Notes: generated by a model not told the origin, from the letters alone. A stretch of DNA of 64,000 nucleotides from Gyromitra esculenta (GCA_038503075.1 JBCAML010000008.1:744001-808000); one strand, 5' to 3'; shown: positions 48,798 through 61,264, numbered from the stretch's first letter. Numbers and translations: made by a program.

Positions 48798-49323
48798 CAC
48801 CTGTGGGGAAGAAGGAGAGGAGTGGAGAGAAGACTGCTGGCTATTATATTCCTGTTCATGCGTATCGCTGATCATATGTACTGGTACTAAATATACTTGG
48901 TTTGGTTGTTTTGCTGGGATGAAGTTGCTATACATGGAACAGAAAATAAGCGGTAAACATCATGGCTATCACTCGACAATGGGGAACGTGTTGAAGGTCC
49001 CTGGCCTGACATGCCAATGGAATCGCTTATTCGAGAGAATCTTATCACGGATATACATGTAACTACATGCAGACGCATGGACACGAAACCAGGCTCGTTT
49101 TGTTTCAATACAGACAAGAACAGCATGCACCACATATGATACAACCAGCACCAGACGCCATGCCGTGTTCTCAGTTTATTGTTGGAGAAGATCCCAATTG
49201 ACTTTTTTAATTTTTACCAACCAGATCATGTACCCCGTGACAAATACAGAGAACCAACCACAGAGAGCAAACCAACAGAACAGAAGAAGAAAAAAGAAAT
49301 ATTGAATTTGGGCTTTCTTAGAT
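48798..49323. other. Intergenic space between convergent FAM32A and eL19 genes
   Basis: It contains the 3' flanks of both genes and one TACATGTA palindrome (49054). No gene is visible. Confidence 0.6.
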
Positions 49324-50381
49324 TTATTTCTCTTCTTCCTCGCCACCGCCGACGAGAGCGTTCCTCTTCTCCGCGATTCTCGCCTGTCTCCTCTCCCTGG
49401 CCGCCTTGGTCTTCGCACGCTTGGCGTCCATCTCCTCCTTAAGGACACGCTCGCGGGCCTTCTCGGCTTTCGCCTTGTGGACCTGTTGTTCACGATCCTG
49501 TCAGCCACTCCATCGCCTCGTGTCGCTCACCTCCCAATCTCCCTCGGGGGATGGCGGGATAGCAACTCACGTGTTCAATCAAAGCTCTCTTGTGCTTGAA
49601 GGTGTTACCCTTGCTCAGATGATACAGCTCGTGGTACAGGTGCTTGTCGATCTTTCCGGCAGCACGGTACTTGACAAGAAGACGACGGAGTACGCGGAGA
49701 CGGCGCATCCAGAGGACCTGGCTTGGCATACGCGCGTCCTTGGTACCCTTCCTCTTGCCGAAGCCAGTGTGGCGACCAGCGCGCTTGGCATCAGCCAAAA
49801 CTCGGGTGCGCGAGCGCGAGTGCATAGTGGCGGGCTTCTTGATGATAAGACCATCGCGAACGAGCTTACGGATCGTTTGGCCTGGTGAACGTCAGCGGAA
49901 ACTGCTCTCCTGAATCTCGTCTGAGGGCGGGCGGGGAGTAGTACGAGAGTTGGCATTGCTGATTTCGCTCATTTCATTCGGGTCCAGCCAGACCTTCCTC
50001 TCACCGCAGTCCATGACGGACGCCGCAAGACGCTTCTGAGTGCGGAGATTGACCCTATAGAACCAGCTATCAGTCCCTTGCCCCTTATCCATCAAAGCCC
50101 ATGTCCACCCCCAATAGAAAAAAGCAAAAGTCTTGATATTCGCCACTCTAAGATCGAAATTTGCAGATTTCGTCGGACAAGCTCGCTCGGGCGGTAGGAT
50201 GAGCTGTGTAGATTCGTATTCCACCGGTATCGCTGAACCCGATTGCCATTTTCATCCCTGCCCGCCCAGAGCCGAGAAACCTCGAAATTCCTTATCGTCG
50301 CCACCATCCCGTATTTTCCCTCCAGAAATCTTCTCGACCGTAGCAAACAAATACAAGCAAAGAAAATGAATTAACTCACAT
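49324..50381 (-). CDS. RPL19: Large-subunit ribosomal protein eL19 (RPL19)
   Basis: eL19 is a structural protein of the 60S ribosomal subunit near the peptide exit tunnel and forms a bridge to the 40S subunit. Four minus-strand exons, 50381-50380, 50054-49945, 49881-49571 and 49482-49324, give 193 residues, normal for the family. Exon 1 supplies only the A and T of the start codon; the G comes from exon 2 after a 325-nt intron (GTGAGT donor, TATAG acceptor). The protein begins [27 protein letters not shown], continues with [17 protein letters not shown] (rejoined across an intron) and [19 protein letters not shown], and ends in a long Lys/Arg/Glu-rich helix with GGGEEEK. The second intron uses a weak GTACTA donor. 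A long leader intron is common in ribosomal protein genes and may carry regulatory sequence. Confidence 0.95.
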
Positions 50382-50781
50382 CTTGTCTGAATTCTCGGGG
50401 CTGTCGTTAGTTGTTGGTGATCGGTTGTCGTCGTCGTCGTTGGGGCGTCGATGTGCTTGATTATCCGATAGGGTTACGTTCAGCGGCGATGGTTGCACTG
50501 TGTGCGGTACGTGACTGTACTGTCAAGGGTTGAGCCCTGGCCCCAATCGCAACACCGTCTCTCAGTCTATCACTCGTAGTAACCGGTGACGGATGACGGG
50601 CATGGAGACAATTATCCAACCCAATACAAGATCCCCTAATATAGAGTGGTTATTGCAACGCATAATAAAAACGATGTACTACCGGCTATGCAGCATTCCT
50701 CATAAACATGTTTCTAAATCTTATAATACACAAAGTAATGGTATACGGCTATTTATTCGTCCTAATTTCCTTCGTAGCCCT
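50382..50781. other. Intergenic: eL19 promoter and MCM2 3' flank
   Basis: 400 bp between the eL19 start and the MCM2 stop, both on the minus strand. It includes the eL19 transcription start region. No gene is visible. Confidence 0.55.
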
Positions 50782-53686
50782 TCAAGCTGCAACTTTCGCT
50801 CCTCTCCCCCCTCTCCTTGTCCCCGTTGGTCCCCGTGGCCCACTCACTGGCAACGTATATTTCGCAAACGCCCTCGCCAAGCTCTTCTTCACGCTTACCT
50901 TCTGTGCACCCACGAAGCTATCCACTGCCACTGCGATCGCTAGGTCAATATCCCTTGTATACACATACTCTGATAACCGCATCTTTGCAAATGCTTCAGA
51001 TAGACGAATAATGCTCTCAAGATGTCGGACTGTAATCGGGAAAGAGCCTGTTGCAAGTGACTCCCGTCTCATCTCTGAATACAACCGCGCGATCTTGTCC
51101 TGATCCATCTGATGTAGTTGCGGTCTGCAATGCTCGCGTGCGTACATAATATACTTCCTCAATAACTCCTGTGGGACAGGAGACAGCAAACCGGAGCTTG
51201 TGCCATTATTTTGACCGTTTGGTGTGTCGCCCGATGCGGAGCTGCCTACAGGGTGTGAACGGCCGTGGGAAGCGACAACAAAAGTAGCAAGGCGCTCATC
51301 GATTTCGGGGTCAACTGTGTCGCGCACGACGCAAAGAACATCGAAACGGGAGAGGATAGGTTCCGTAAGCTCAACATTTTGTGCAAATGGGATAGTCGAG
51401 TTGTAGCGGCCACCAATGGGGTTAGCGGCGGCAATAATCGAGCAGCGGGCCTGGAGGGTGGTGACAATGCCTGCTTTGGAGATGGAAATGGATTGCTGCT
51501 CCATTGCTTCATGGATAGAGGTTCTATCGTAATCTTGTCAGCGGTCATTTCTATCACACTCATATTAGAACGCAAAGACAGGAGAATAAATACCTATCTT
51601 TATCGTTCATTTTGTCAAACTCGTCAATCAAACAGGTTCCTTTATCAGCCAACACCAATGCTCCTCCCTCCAACGTCCACTCTTGTGTAATTGGGTCCTT
51701 CCTTACGCTTGCTGTCAAACCGACTGCACTCGCGCCCTGTCCTGTTGCAAACACAGCTCGATGGGCCGTCTTCTCCACATATTTCAACACTTGCGACTTT
51801 GCTGTTCCAGGGTCTCCTAGCAGCAATACATTGATGTCACCACGAATGGGGTGTTTATCATTGACATTCTTCGACACTCCCGAGAATAGTGAACATGCAA
51901 CTGCAGTTTTAATATCGCGATGTCCGTAGATGCTTGGAGCCATTGAGTCGATGATCTTATCTACAACTTTCTCGTCGCGAGCGAGTGTTCGGATCGCTTT
52001 TTCGTCTTCCTCAGTGAGACGGAACCCGGCAAGCTCGTCATGGGACTTGACAACGTTGTTAGCTTCGAGGACAGTGGCAAAGACGGGGAAACCGTTTTTC
52101 TGGTTCAGTTGGACATCGTAATTGTTTCTGTAGATGCCTGTGACCTCGACTTCTTCGCCAGGTTTCGCAGAATCGATTAGATCCCAAAGCAGGATTACCT
52201 CCCTATGGCGGGGAAGACGACCAGCTGGGACCGTGCCAGGAGACTCTTGTAGAGTCATTTTCTGGTAGTTCCTGTAAACCGTCTTCTCGGAGTTGAGTGT
52301 GAAGGGGCCACGCGACTGGCAGTTTTGGCAGTATGAGATCTTGACTTCAACGTTCGAGTCTTGTTGGAAAGGTCCAAGAGTCGTTCCGCACTTGACGCAG
52401 TCAAACTTAACGTATTTTAGCTGTGGGAAGACACCAGTTCTGCGTGTGACAACGCCACGGACACGAACAAGAGCGTTGAGATGCGATTGGCGCAGCTCGC
52501 GGAGGGTGTAGGATGTGGGGACGTCAGCAATACGGACGTGAATCTCGGAGTGAATACGTTCATAATCCTGGTAATGGAGGAGGGTTGCTTCCATAGCAAC
52601 CTGGTCAAAAATTTTCAGCGTCTCCGTCGGGGCGTTTGCGAGGAAAAGTGCTAATGTTGCCTTGTTCTCAGCAAGATGCTGAAACGAAATCTCAAGTGAT
52701 TCGGCATTCACCTCTCCGAGTGTCTTGATACGAGTTCCGTAGACAGAAACCATATTCTCGTCGGTATACTCCAGTAAGAAATTCCTGAAGTGCGTGGCGA
52801 CGCTGCGATACACATTGGGGACAGAAAGCCAGTCTGCGATTGAAGCAGCCTTAATGTCGCCCAATTGCTCAAGGGAGAGTTCTTCGTCCATTGGGTTGGG
52901 CATTTCGTCATCTTCGGCCTCGTTGTAAAGACCATGGTAATGACGCTTGCGACGCTGCTGGGTAAAGAGGTCGTCTTCGTCGTCGTCATCGCCCAGAAGG
53001 GCAATGGGAACGCCGCGCTGCTTCGCGATCATATCCCGCTGATTCATTAACTCTTCAAGGCGACGGCGCTCAGCAGGGTCGAGCTCTTCATAATCTTCGT
53101 CATCGAGATCGCCGGTCTCATATTGGTCTAGACGGAGGTTTTGTGTATAGTCTCTGTCCATATTTGCCATGATATCCTCGCCGTCTAATTCTTCTTCCAT
53201 GTCATCCAAGTCCCTAATCTATGCGGCCTATTCAGTGTTGTCCAGAGAAATAGATCATATCATGCTACTTGGAAGCTTACACCACCGTGTTCCTCAATTT
53301 CATCTTCGTCGTCTATCAGTGGTGGAGAAGAGCGAACCCATCCGGGGGTAGAAGCGGGGGCTAAGAGGAATGGGGATCAGTATGATTGTTTTGATCAAGT
53401 AAGAGATATATTTAATTTTAGTAATTATTGAAGTAAAAAGCAATAAATGGTGTTGTTCGAGGTTCAAAAAAATCAATGAGACACTAGAAAACAACGTCCG
53501 GAAGAGGATATATGTACATAACAAAAGCGAAGAAATACACCACAAAGAAACAACTCGGAGGAGTGGATACTAACGGCTTGAAGGAACACCATTGTCCATG
53601 TCCTCATCATCGCTATCGTCCAAGGCACGTTTTCTAGGATTGAGTTCTGGGGGAGGGGAAGACGCTGGGAGGCCAGGGGTCGACAT
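50782..53686 (-). CDS. MCM2: DNA replication licensing factor MCM2
   Basis: MCM2 is one subunit of the MCM2-7 replicative helicase, loaded at origins in G1. Four minus-strand exons, 53686-53575, 53360-53281, 53218-51594 and 51523-50782, give 852 residues, close to the usual 850-900. The N-terminal tail is acidic with Ser-Pro sites, as expected for a kinase-regulated, histone-binding tail. The zinc motif has the Cys pairs CVKC and CQNC near residues 335-365. Walker A reads GDPGTAKSQ near 528, Walker B region CLIDEFDKM near 595, and the arginine finger SRFD near 660. The [20 protein letters not shown] block is restored across the third intron, which supports the splice sites. Its promoter carries two MluI cell-cycle boxes. 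It is divergent from the BRAP2-like gene. Confidence 0.96.
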
Positions 53687-53923
53687 TGCGGGACGGATGT
53701 AGGATATAGCAGAGGCTGATAGCTAAAGAGCGGGAGGTTATTAGATGATTAGTATGAAGTTGAGTTGGTGGACGGATGGATGGATGGACAGATGGCGCTA
53801 GTGGGAGGTGGGAATGGGGGATGGTGGTTCCTGATAGTTGAGGTCTAAGAGGAGGCGAATGATGGTGATGATGAAAGTCGGAGGAGGGGTGGTTGGGTTT
53901 GACGATTGTTGGCAACCCATAGG

Positions 53924-53929
53924 ACGCGT
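53924..53929. promoter_or_regulatory. MluI cell-cycle box (MCB) 1
   Basis: ACGCGT hexamer, palindromic, 238 bp upstream of the MCM2 start codon. Confidence 0.55.
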
Positions 53930-53986
53930 AGAGTGGAGGACAAGAGTTATGCTGGAACGAAAAAGGGGACAAAGGAACACCCTGGG

Positions 53987-53992
53987 ACGCGT
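53987..53992. promoter_or_regulatory. MluI cell-cycle box (MCB) 2, next to CCAAT
   Basis: ACGCGT hexamer, 58 bp beyond the first box and followed within 10 bp by CCAAT. Paired MCBs are the typical arrangement in MBF targets. Confidence 0.55.
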
Positions 53993-54341
53993 TCGCCAAT
54001 CAGAAAGAAATAGACTGCCTTGAAGAGTCTCTTGGCAGGTTCTCCCCACATTCCACATCCCACTCGAGAGTACAGGAGACGATCCCTCTTCAGCAGAGCC
54101 TCACCTGACACAGAACTTCACCCCTCCAACTAGCCGCTTAGTTCTGGCAACAGTAGTATTATCTTCACCCTCGCCCTTTATTTATCACCCTAATCACCCT
54201 TCTGTCGTCTGCTCATCTATCCAGTAGACATTCCGTGGCTCCAAAAATAACGGCAGCAGCGTGACCTCACCAGGCTTTAAAGACCCCGAATGACGTCTCT
54301 GTAGACTTTCATATCCGTCATCTATTCCACTGAAATCTTCA

Positions 54342-56507
54342 ATGCCATCTTACTTCTTTCATCTCTTTTTTGATTTATACACCCCAACTTCTCAAACAGC
54401 TCGCTCATTACCCGAACTATCAGACCTCTCACAATCACAGTTATCGTCTCTCCCAGTCTGGATCCCAGCCTCAGGAACCAACATCTTTGCCACCACTCTT
54501 CCTTCACACCCATCATCTGTCTTACCCGAGAGGAAGGGGAAACCGGAAAGACTTTTGCCACAAGAGAACACGAAGAACAAAGCTAAGGAAACTCGATCGG
54601 CCGAGGGCCTTGTCAACGATACCTACGAACATCTAGACTGGCGTTTCGGCAAGATTGCTATAGAGTCTATAGATATGGATTCCAAAGAGCTACCAACTTC
54701 AGACGTCCCCAGCCCACCAACCCATGGGAAGAAGTCTTCAACAGCCTCTGCATCCCTCCCAGGTGGTAGTGCTGCGAAGGCCCACTTTATTCCCCTGGAG
54801 TCTAAAAACACGGAATTTGGCTATGGAGTAGTCCATCTCTATCGAGATGTGTATGAGACCCCTGGATTATATAACCCAAAACAGGACTCAATAACGGGAG
54901 AGAATGGTGGGATTGAAGATGAAGATGCCTTGACTACTGTTGCTATTCTCGCGGTTCCATCCTATATGACGCCTTCCGATTTTATGGGCTTCGTGGGTGA
55001 GGAGACACGGGATACAGTGAGCCATTTCAGGATGATTAGGACAGGAAAAGCGAACCGCTATATGGTGCTTATGAAATTTAGGTGTAAAAAGGATGCGAAA
55101 GTGTTTGTGACCGAATTCAATGGGAAAGTCTTTAACAGCATGGAGGTATGATAGGTTATTTTTTGTCTTTTAGGTAGTGAATACTCACGCCGAGAACAGC
55201 CTGAGAATTGTCATGTCGTATTTATAAAGTCTATACAATTCCAAAAGCCTTCCTCAAACAATCAATCATCGTCAGTTGCCTTTCCTGAGATCTCGAACGA
55301 TCCGTTTTTCCCCTCACAAGGGCCTAGGCCTGCGATTTCTACCGTTTCTGCATCCTCTTCAGCCGTCGCTGCAGCCCATATTTCTACCAAACCTGCTCCA
55401 CCTCCGACGCCTTCGCTCTTGGAATTGCCAACATGTCCCGTATGTTTGGAACGTATGGATGAGACTACGGGCCTGTTGACGATTTTGTGTCAGCATGTAT
55501 TTCATTGTGCATGTTTGAGCAAATGGAAAGATAGTAGCTGCCCAGTCTGTCGATATACACAAGGACCTGGGATCCGGGAAAGGAGTTCGGATAGCGAGGA
55601 TGAAGACGAATGTTGCGGTACTTGTGGGGCTGTCAATAATTTATGGATTTGGTATACTTTCTCCCCCACATATGTTGATTATCATCTACCACAATCCTAC
55701 TAATACATAGCCTTCAGTTTAATCTGCGGCAACGTTGGCTGCGGCCGTTATGATGACGCTCATGCCTTTGAACACTACAAAGAAACGTCGCACTGCTATG
55801 CTATGGACATCGAAACCCAGCGCGTCTGGGACTATGTTGGCGATGGTTATGTTCACCGTCTCATTCAAAACAAAGCTGACGGCAAGCTTGTCGAACTCCC
55901 ATCTGCCCTATCTCATTCCCACGACCCAGACTACCCCAATTCTGGTGATTATGTTCCCCGCGAAAAACTAGATAACATTGGCATGGAATATACATATCTC
56001 CTTACCTCACAGCTCGATTCTCAACGCCTGTACTTTGAGGAGAAAGTCGCGCAGGCGGCGGATAAAGCTACCTCTGCTGCGCAGACTGCTGATAAAGCTG
56101 TGATCGAGTCCCGCGAGCTGATGAAGGAATTAAAGGAACTTAGAGAGTTGCATAGCGAGGTAACGAAGGAACTCTTACCCGCAGCTGTGCGCGGGAAAGA
56201 GCGTGCTGAGAGAAAGGCAGAAAAGCTGGGAGAGATGGCGAGGAGGATGGAAAAAGAGTGGAAAGAGGAGAAGGGGGTGAATAGTGGATTGATGGAGCGG
56301 ATCGAGTTTCTAGCAAAAGAGAGCGAGGAACGAAAAAAGGAGAATGAAGAACTAAAGGAACAAATTAGGGACCTCATGTTTTTTGTGGAGGCAAGAGAGA
56401 AGATGAAGGGGGAAGAGGAGGAGATTATTGAGGGTACTGTCACGGTGGGGGAAGCGCCACCGCCACTAGGAGGGGGGAAGAGAAGAAAGGGTAAAGGGAG
56501 AAGGTAG
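54342..56507 (+). CDS. BRAP2/Etp1-type RING E3 ubiquitin ligase
   Basis: Relatives are human BRAP/IMP and yeast Etp1, RING ligases that bind ubiquitin through a ZnF-UBP domain. Three exons, 54342-55145, 55200-55651 and 55718-56507, give 681 residues. The start MPSYFFHLFFDLY fits fungal members. The RRM-like BRAP2 domain spans about 205-290 (AILAVPSYMTPSDFMGFVG, then FRMIRTGKANRYMVLMKF). The RING finger is near 344-385 (CPVCLERMDE, CQHVFHCACLSKW, CPVC). The ZnF-UBP domain (about 405-465) has CCGTCG, LWICLICGNVGCGRY and HYKETSHCYA; its core is rejoined across the second intron. A long coiled coil rich in Glu, Lys and Arg occupies about 540-655, and a basic GKRRKGKGRR tail ends the protein. All expected zinc ligands appear present. 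Confidence 0.95.
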
Positions 56508-57453
56508 ATAATATCCCTTATTAAGAGAGGGATGGATCGTTGTTCTTTTTGAGGGCATGGGTGGGATTTGTATTCTACTGGAAGGCGTTTAGGCAGTTTC
56601 TATCATCACTCGGGTTTGACTGATTCACCCGGTTATGAGGATGACTTAATTTTCAGTTCAGAAAATTGTAAATTAATTTACATATCTCTGGCATTAAGAC
56701 TCAAGAGAGTATTAAATATATTCTTGAGACCTGATATGTCATCTTTTTAGAAAAATGAACTAGAAGTTCATTGATATGCCGGGGAGGCAGATCTAGAGTC
56801 ACTCGATTTGAGCTGGGCGGTTAATGCTTGGTGATCTATCTAGGTGCACGAGATCATCAACTATCACTTACTAAAGTTTATATCGTAAGATCGCGGAAAT
56901 TAGACAAGTGGGATACGTTTGATCAGGATAGTAAAGCAAAGGATACGTGCGATAGGAGAAGTACATGTAGGGTTACCTACATGTGTTCCCTTACACTTAT
57001 GTTATTAGAGCGCAATAGCACTAGGAGAGCAACAAAGATACCTGACTTGTGCGCAAAAGGCAGGGAGAGCGGTATCGATGATTTAGGACTCTTGAGAAGT
57101 GGCTTAAGTGATGGCCTACGACCTATCTTCGTAATAATAAATGATCAGGTAAAGCCACTAGATTTCTCATGCTCTATTGTTAATTGGCTGTTCATGGTAT
57201 TGCGGAACTAGCCGATAGCCACCAGATCTGTGATCCGATGGACTGCAGCCAACGGGATGACGCGACTTTGACGCTAGCACCCAAGCGCGTGTCAGACAGC
57301 AACTGCTTGATCTTCGATCAGGCCTGAAGGTCTAGCTCAACCACTTTACGCGTCTCGTGTTTTACTTCACCACTTCACCCATCAATGTGATTTTGCTCAA
57401 CCTCATATCTTTGAAAATTTTTACTGGTAATCCCATCGGATCTTCCCCCATTA
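56508..57453. other. Intergenic region between BRAP2-like and BRCT genes
   Basis: It holds the 3' flank of the first gene and promoter of the second, with one TACATGTA (56962). A 127-codon frame at 56828-57211 has no recognisable content. Confidence 0.6.
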
Positions 57454-60400
57454 ATGGCTTCGGCTTCATTTTCGATGATTCGAGTGCTCTCGTCCGCTTC
57501 TGGGGGCTGGGAGCCTAGGGCAGCACCGTTTCAGTCACTTGAATACAATCACCAGGATGAAAGGACCTCGTATTTCATCTCGAAGGGCTCGGAGAATGGA
57601 AATAGCCTGCTGGAGATTACTAGAGGCGATTTTAAGAAGCAAGATTATAAAAATCCGGATTTACTGGTTGGACTACGTATGGTTCCTTTGTCCCTTTGTG
57701 GAGTTGAGGGGGGAGGACGGATTATTCTAGTCATAGTAAACTGACTGACTTTAAAACTTATGGGTTAGACATTCAAAGCTCTGGCTATGTTTTTCTTGAA
57801 TCTTTACATCCAACGCAAGAAGTTTATTTTCTACAAGACCCATCTCAGCCATTCGCCAGGAAAGCAAAACGACTACTCCCGGATTCAACTCCCCCAAAGG
57901 AGCGAATATTGGTGCTGCTAGACTTTGATGCACATATCTTTATCAATGACGAGATAATAGAATTTAAGATTGGCTCCTTAGATTCTGTTCCCCAGAAACT
58001 TGAGTCCAGGGGTCCAGTTAAATCCCTAGGTTTAGAAGGAGATGTTGCCGGGCGGGATGAAGACCCTCACATCTTAGTTCAGCAGAGCTATCCCCAAGAA
58101 TCTCTTAGACGAGAGGGCACTGACCTCGCATACCTTACACCCGCAGCCCCCGAAGCTATACAAGAAGAGCCAAGAGTTCACGAGACACCGAGCGTCAAGT
58201 CTCGGTTTATGAACCCTGATAGTGCTACCGTTACTCTCCCGAAAGCTCCACTGAGAGAAGACACATTCGGCGACCCTAATGAAGAGGATGGACCTACGCC
58301 TGGAATGAGGGGAGACGGCCTTATGTTTGGTGAACGCAATAATGGAAGGCCAGATGAAATCCTCACGAGCCAGTTATCGGCTATGGATGATGTGGCTATG
58401 AGCGCATCTGATGAAGAAGGGGTGGGGTGGAGCAGCAAATTCTTCATACCAACTCTAATCGAGGCCAATAGTATTGAGTCAACAGCCGACGAAGAGACCC
58501 CAACCCAGACAAGAAAACTCACTCCTACAGCGAATAGGATGGATCCCATTAGTATTGCCACTTCACCGGATGAGATAAATGAAGAGAGAGATAATCTCGC
58601 GCCTGAGGCGGAAGGTATAAGAAGGGAGTTTAATGAGGCGCCTATGACTACGTCTTTTACTTATACGGGGTCCATTAGGGAAAGCGAGGAGGTATCTCCT
58701 ATTACGGGGGATAGAAAACAGAAGGGAGGCAAGTATTTGGATACACCACTGAAGCCTATGAAACAAGGGATTCCTGAAGGGTTCCTTTACGAGGAGCATA
58801 AGAAAGAAACGACACCGAAGCAGACATATGGAAAGAACAAACGGGGGACCCGTTCGAAGCCGAAAGAGAAGGTAGAGAAGGATCAGATAGTTCAAAAAAC
58901 TATCAACGATGATGAACTCACGCATAATGGATATGATGACATGGCGGAAGATAAGAGGGAGAGGGAAATTCGGGAAATTCGGGAAATTAGTTATACGGAT
59001 GAAAGTGAAGAAGAAAAAGAGGTGAAGGACAGCGAAGACATTTCATCTCGAGGAAGGAATAGAGTAATCCGCGCTGAAGAGGATGACACGGTCATGGAAA
59101 CCGCCGACGAAGAGGAGGAGGAGGTTGCGTTCCCTGCTAGGGCCCAAGGAAGAAGGGGGAGAAAAACAGTAGAAAGTCAGTCCAATAGTACTGCTGCAAC
59201 TGAGGTGCAACTCGAACCGAAATCCGGAAAAATCTCTAGGAAAACGGGTACGTCCGCAAAGAAAGCTCAAGAGAATGCAGAGCTAGAGATCAAAGAGACA
59301 GAAGCAAAATCAGAATCAATAGCGAAGCATACTTGGTCTAAAAGAGGTGCGCAAAAGCCGGCTGATTTTTCAGAGACCCTATTTGTTACAGCGGCAGAAG
59401 TGACACCAAAAGCTCTTCCTGGAAAAAAAACGACTAGATCGGCAAGGAAGCGGCAGAGAACACCGGAAAGTATAGATGAGGATCAGGAATCGATGGACGG
59501 TGGAATTGGGCCATATTCTATACCAACGGGGACAGCAGAATCAACGATCCAGGTTGCCGAGGAACCGAAATCGAAGCGTGCGAAGATGATACCCCTAAAG
59601 AAATTGGCTGCGAAGACGCCTGCGACTAAGAGGGGAGAGAAGAAAGATGTGCCACCATCCCCACTGCTAGGAGGCAGCGGGAAGGCACTGGGCGACACAC
59701 AATACACGTTTACGGACATTACGCAGACGCAGACCATCGATCGAGTGGAGATCAGGACTCCTGTCAAGACCCCGAAATCGGCTCCGAAGGTAGCGAAGAA
59801 GAGGACCGCATTGACGAAGAAAGCCGGAACTGCCCCTTCTGTAAGAAAGAAGGCAGATGCCCAGCATGAACTGACTGAAGAGGAAGAAGCGCATGGATAT
59901 GAAGATGAAGATGAAAAAATTGATGGACCAAAGGTAAGGACGAGAGATCGGTATGACGGAGATAATCCAAAAATTGTGTTTAGTAATAGTACATTGGACA
60001 AGAGGAAGGTTTGTATACTATCATTATTTGTGTGAAAGTGCTACTTGCTAATGGACATATAGGATATTGAGAAGTTCCTTCGGGCAAATAGTGGGAAAAA
60101 AATGCATAATGTCAGCGCCCCAGGAGTCAACTTCCTAGTCGTTGGGCCGGGAGAACTGAAGAGAACACCGAAATTAACGGTTGGGGTGGCCCTGGGGAAG
60201 TGGGTGGTTGAAGATCAGTGGCTGATCGATAGTAAGGAAGTAGGATATTTTTTGGGTATGAATTTCTCCTGTCCCCTCCAACGATCAACTCAAGGTGAAT
60301 TTTCTTTTTGACAAGATGTACAGACCCAGACCAATATATCCCTCATGACCCCACACACGAAAAAGCCTGGTCGTTTTCCCTTCGCACTGCCATCGCCCGT

Positions 60401-60781
60401 GGCCGCAAAGGCGAAAACAATGTTCTTAAAAATCACAATATCTACATCACACCCTCCCTCTTAACCCAACTTAAATCTTCAAAACAGGAAGAATCCTTGA
60501 TTGAGATGTTAAAAGCAGCAGGCGCAAGCATTATCACAAAGAAAGCGCCGAGGGGCAAAAAGGAAGATGATATGAACGGCGACAAAACACTTATCTTGGG
60601 CACCGAGAAGGGAGATGCCGATGTGAGCATCCTTGGGAAATTAGGATGGGATGTATATGGGACTGGGATTGTAGCGGTTAGCGTGCTTAGGGGTCGGCTG
60701 GAAGTGGATGGGGAAGAGTTTAGGATTTTGGTGGAGAAGGAAGGGAGCCAGAAGGTAGGGAGGGCGAGGAAGGGTAAATGA
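57454..60781 (+). CDS. BRCT-domain protein, possible DNA-damage mediator (Mdb1/MDC1-like layout)
   Basis: Four exons, 57454-57676, 57769-60008, 60063-60255 and 60324-60781, give 1037 residues in frame. Residues 1-150 form a beta-rich-looking segment (LLVGLHIQSSGYVFLES, EVYFLQDPSQPF, ILVLLDFDAHIFINDEIIEF) that may be a degenerate FHA or other beta fold; no canonical FHA phosphothreonine motif is seen. Residues 150-800 are low-complexity, acidic and basic in turn, with many Ser/Thr-Pro sites and KKR-type nuclear-localisation candidates. The C terminus has two BRCT repeats (about 805-905 and 920-1030): WVVEDQWLIDS marks the first, and IYITPSL and LKAAGASI the second. Tandem C-terminal BRCTs usually bind phosphopeptides such as gamma-H2A. 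The role in DNA repair is inferred from architecture only; alternatives are a Brc1/Rtt107-like or unrelated BRCT protein. Confidence 0.85.
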
Positions 60782-61249
60782 AGTATTAAGGAAGTTCCAC
60801 TAGCGTGTGAAAGAAGATACGAGACTTGGCTGTTGCTATTTGTATCTTTTGAGGTTGTAAAATAGTTTGGATATTGGTGTTATGGTCAGGCGAAGTTGGG
60901 CATTCTTTTTTATTGTAACAATTCCTATTCCTACTATCTAGACAGAAGAAAAATGTTTATACTAGCTTCTGGTACTTAATGCCCTATGTAGTGATGCATT
61001 GATCATTGCGGGAAGATAAAGTGCTAAGCGAAACCTGAGATTAGGGCTAGGACTACCGAGTTCAACTAAATAAATAAAGACTCTACTAAGATTTCAGATA
61101 GAATGACGTGAAAGAATTACTGTATTTCCCCTTCCTTTTTTGACGTCATTGGTAAAAGTCCAACTAGATGGGTTTGAGTCGAGTGAGATGTCATGATGAA
61201 TTTTTTAGCTCAATACGACATATACATGTAGCCACGAGGGACTGGAAGC
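60782..61249. other. Intergenic: BRCT gene 3' flank and downstream of tRNA
   Basis: No gene is visible. A TACATGTA palindrome lies at 61223, just beyond the tRNA terminator. Confidence 0.6.
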
Positions 61250-61258
61250 AAAAAAAAA
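61250..61258 (-). terminator. Pol III terminator (T9) of the tRNA gene
   Basis: Nine T residues on the minus strand begin six bases after the tRNA 3' end, the standard RNA polymerase III stop signal. Confidence 0.85.
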
Positions 61259-61264
61259 TACCAT

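Larger units (their letters stand above)
53687..54341. promoter_or_regulatory. Divergent promoter region MCM2 / BRAP2-like
   Basis: 655 bp separate the two start codons. Two ACGCGT hexamers lie at 53924-53929 and 53987-53992, 238-306 bp upstream of the MCM2 start, and a CCAAT box follows at 53996-54000. ACGCGT is the MluI cell-cycle box bound by MBF (Mbp1/Swi6; DSC1 in fission yeast), which drives G1/S genes including MCMs. No TATA element is clear. Confidence 0.65.

Noticed and set aside
56021..56443. Long minus-strand frame rich in Ser and Phe
   Set aside because: It is the antisense shadow of the coiled-coil part of the BRAP2-like protein.
58178..60001. Several long minus-strand frames under the BRCT gene
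   Set aside because: They mirror the repetitive Glu/Lys-rich coding sequence of the plus strand and have no independent support.
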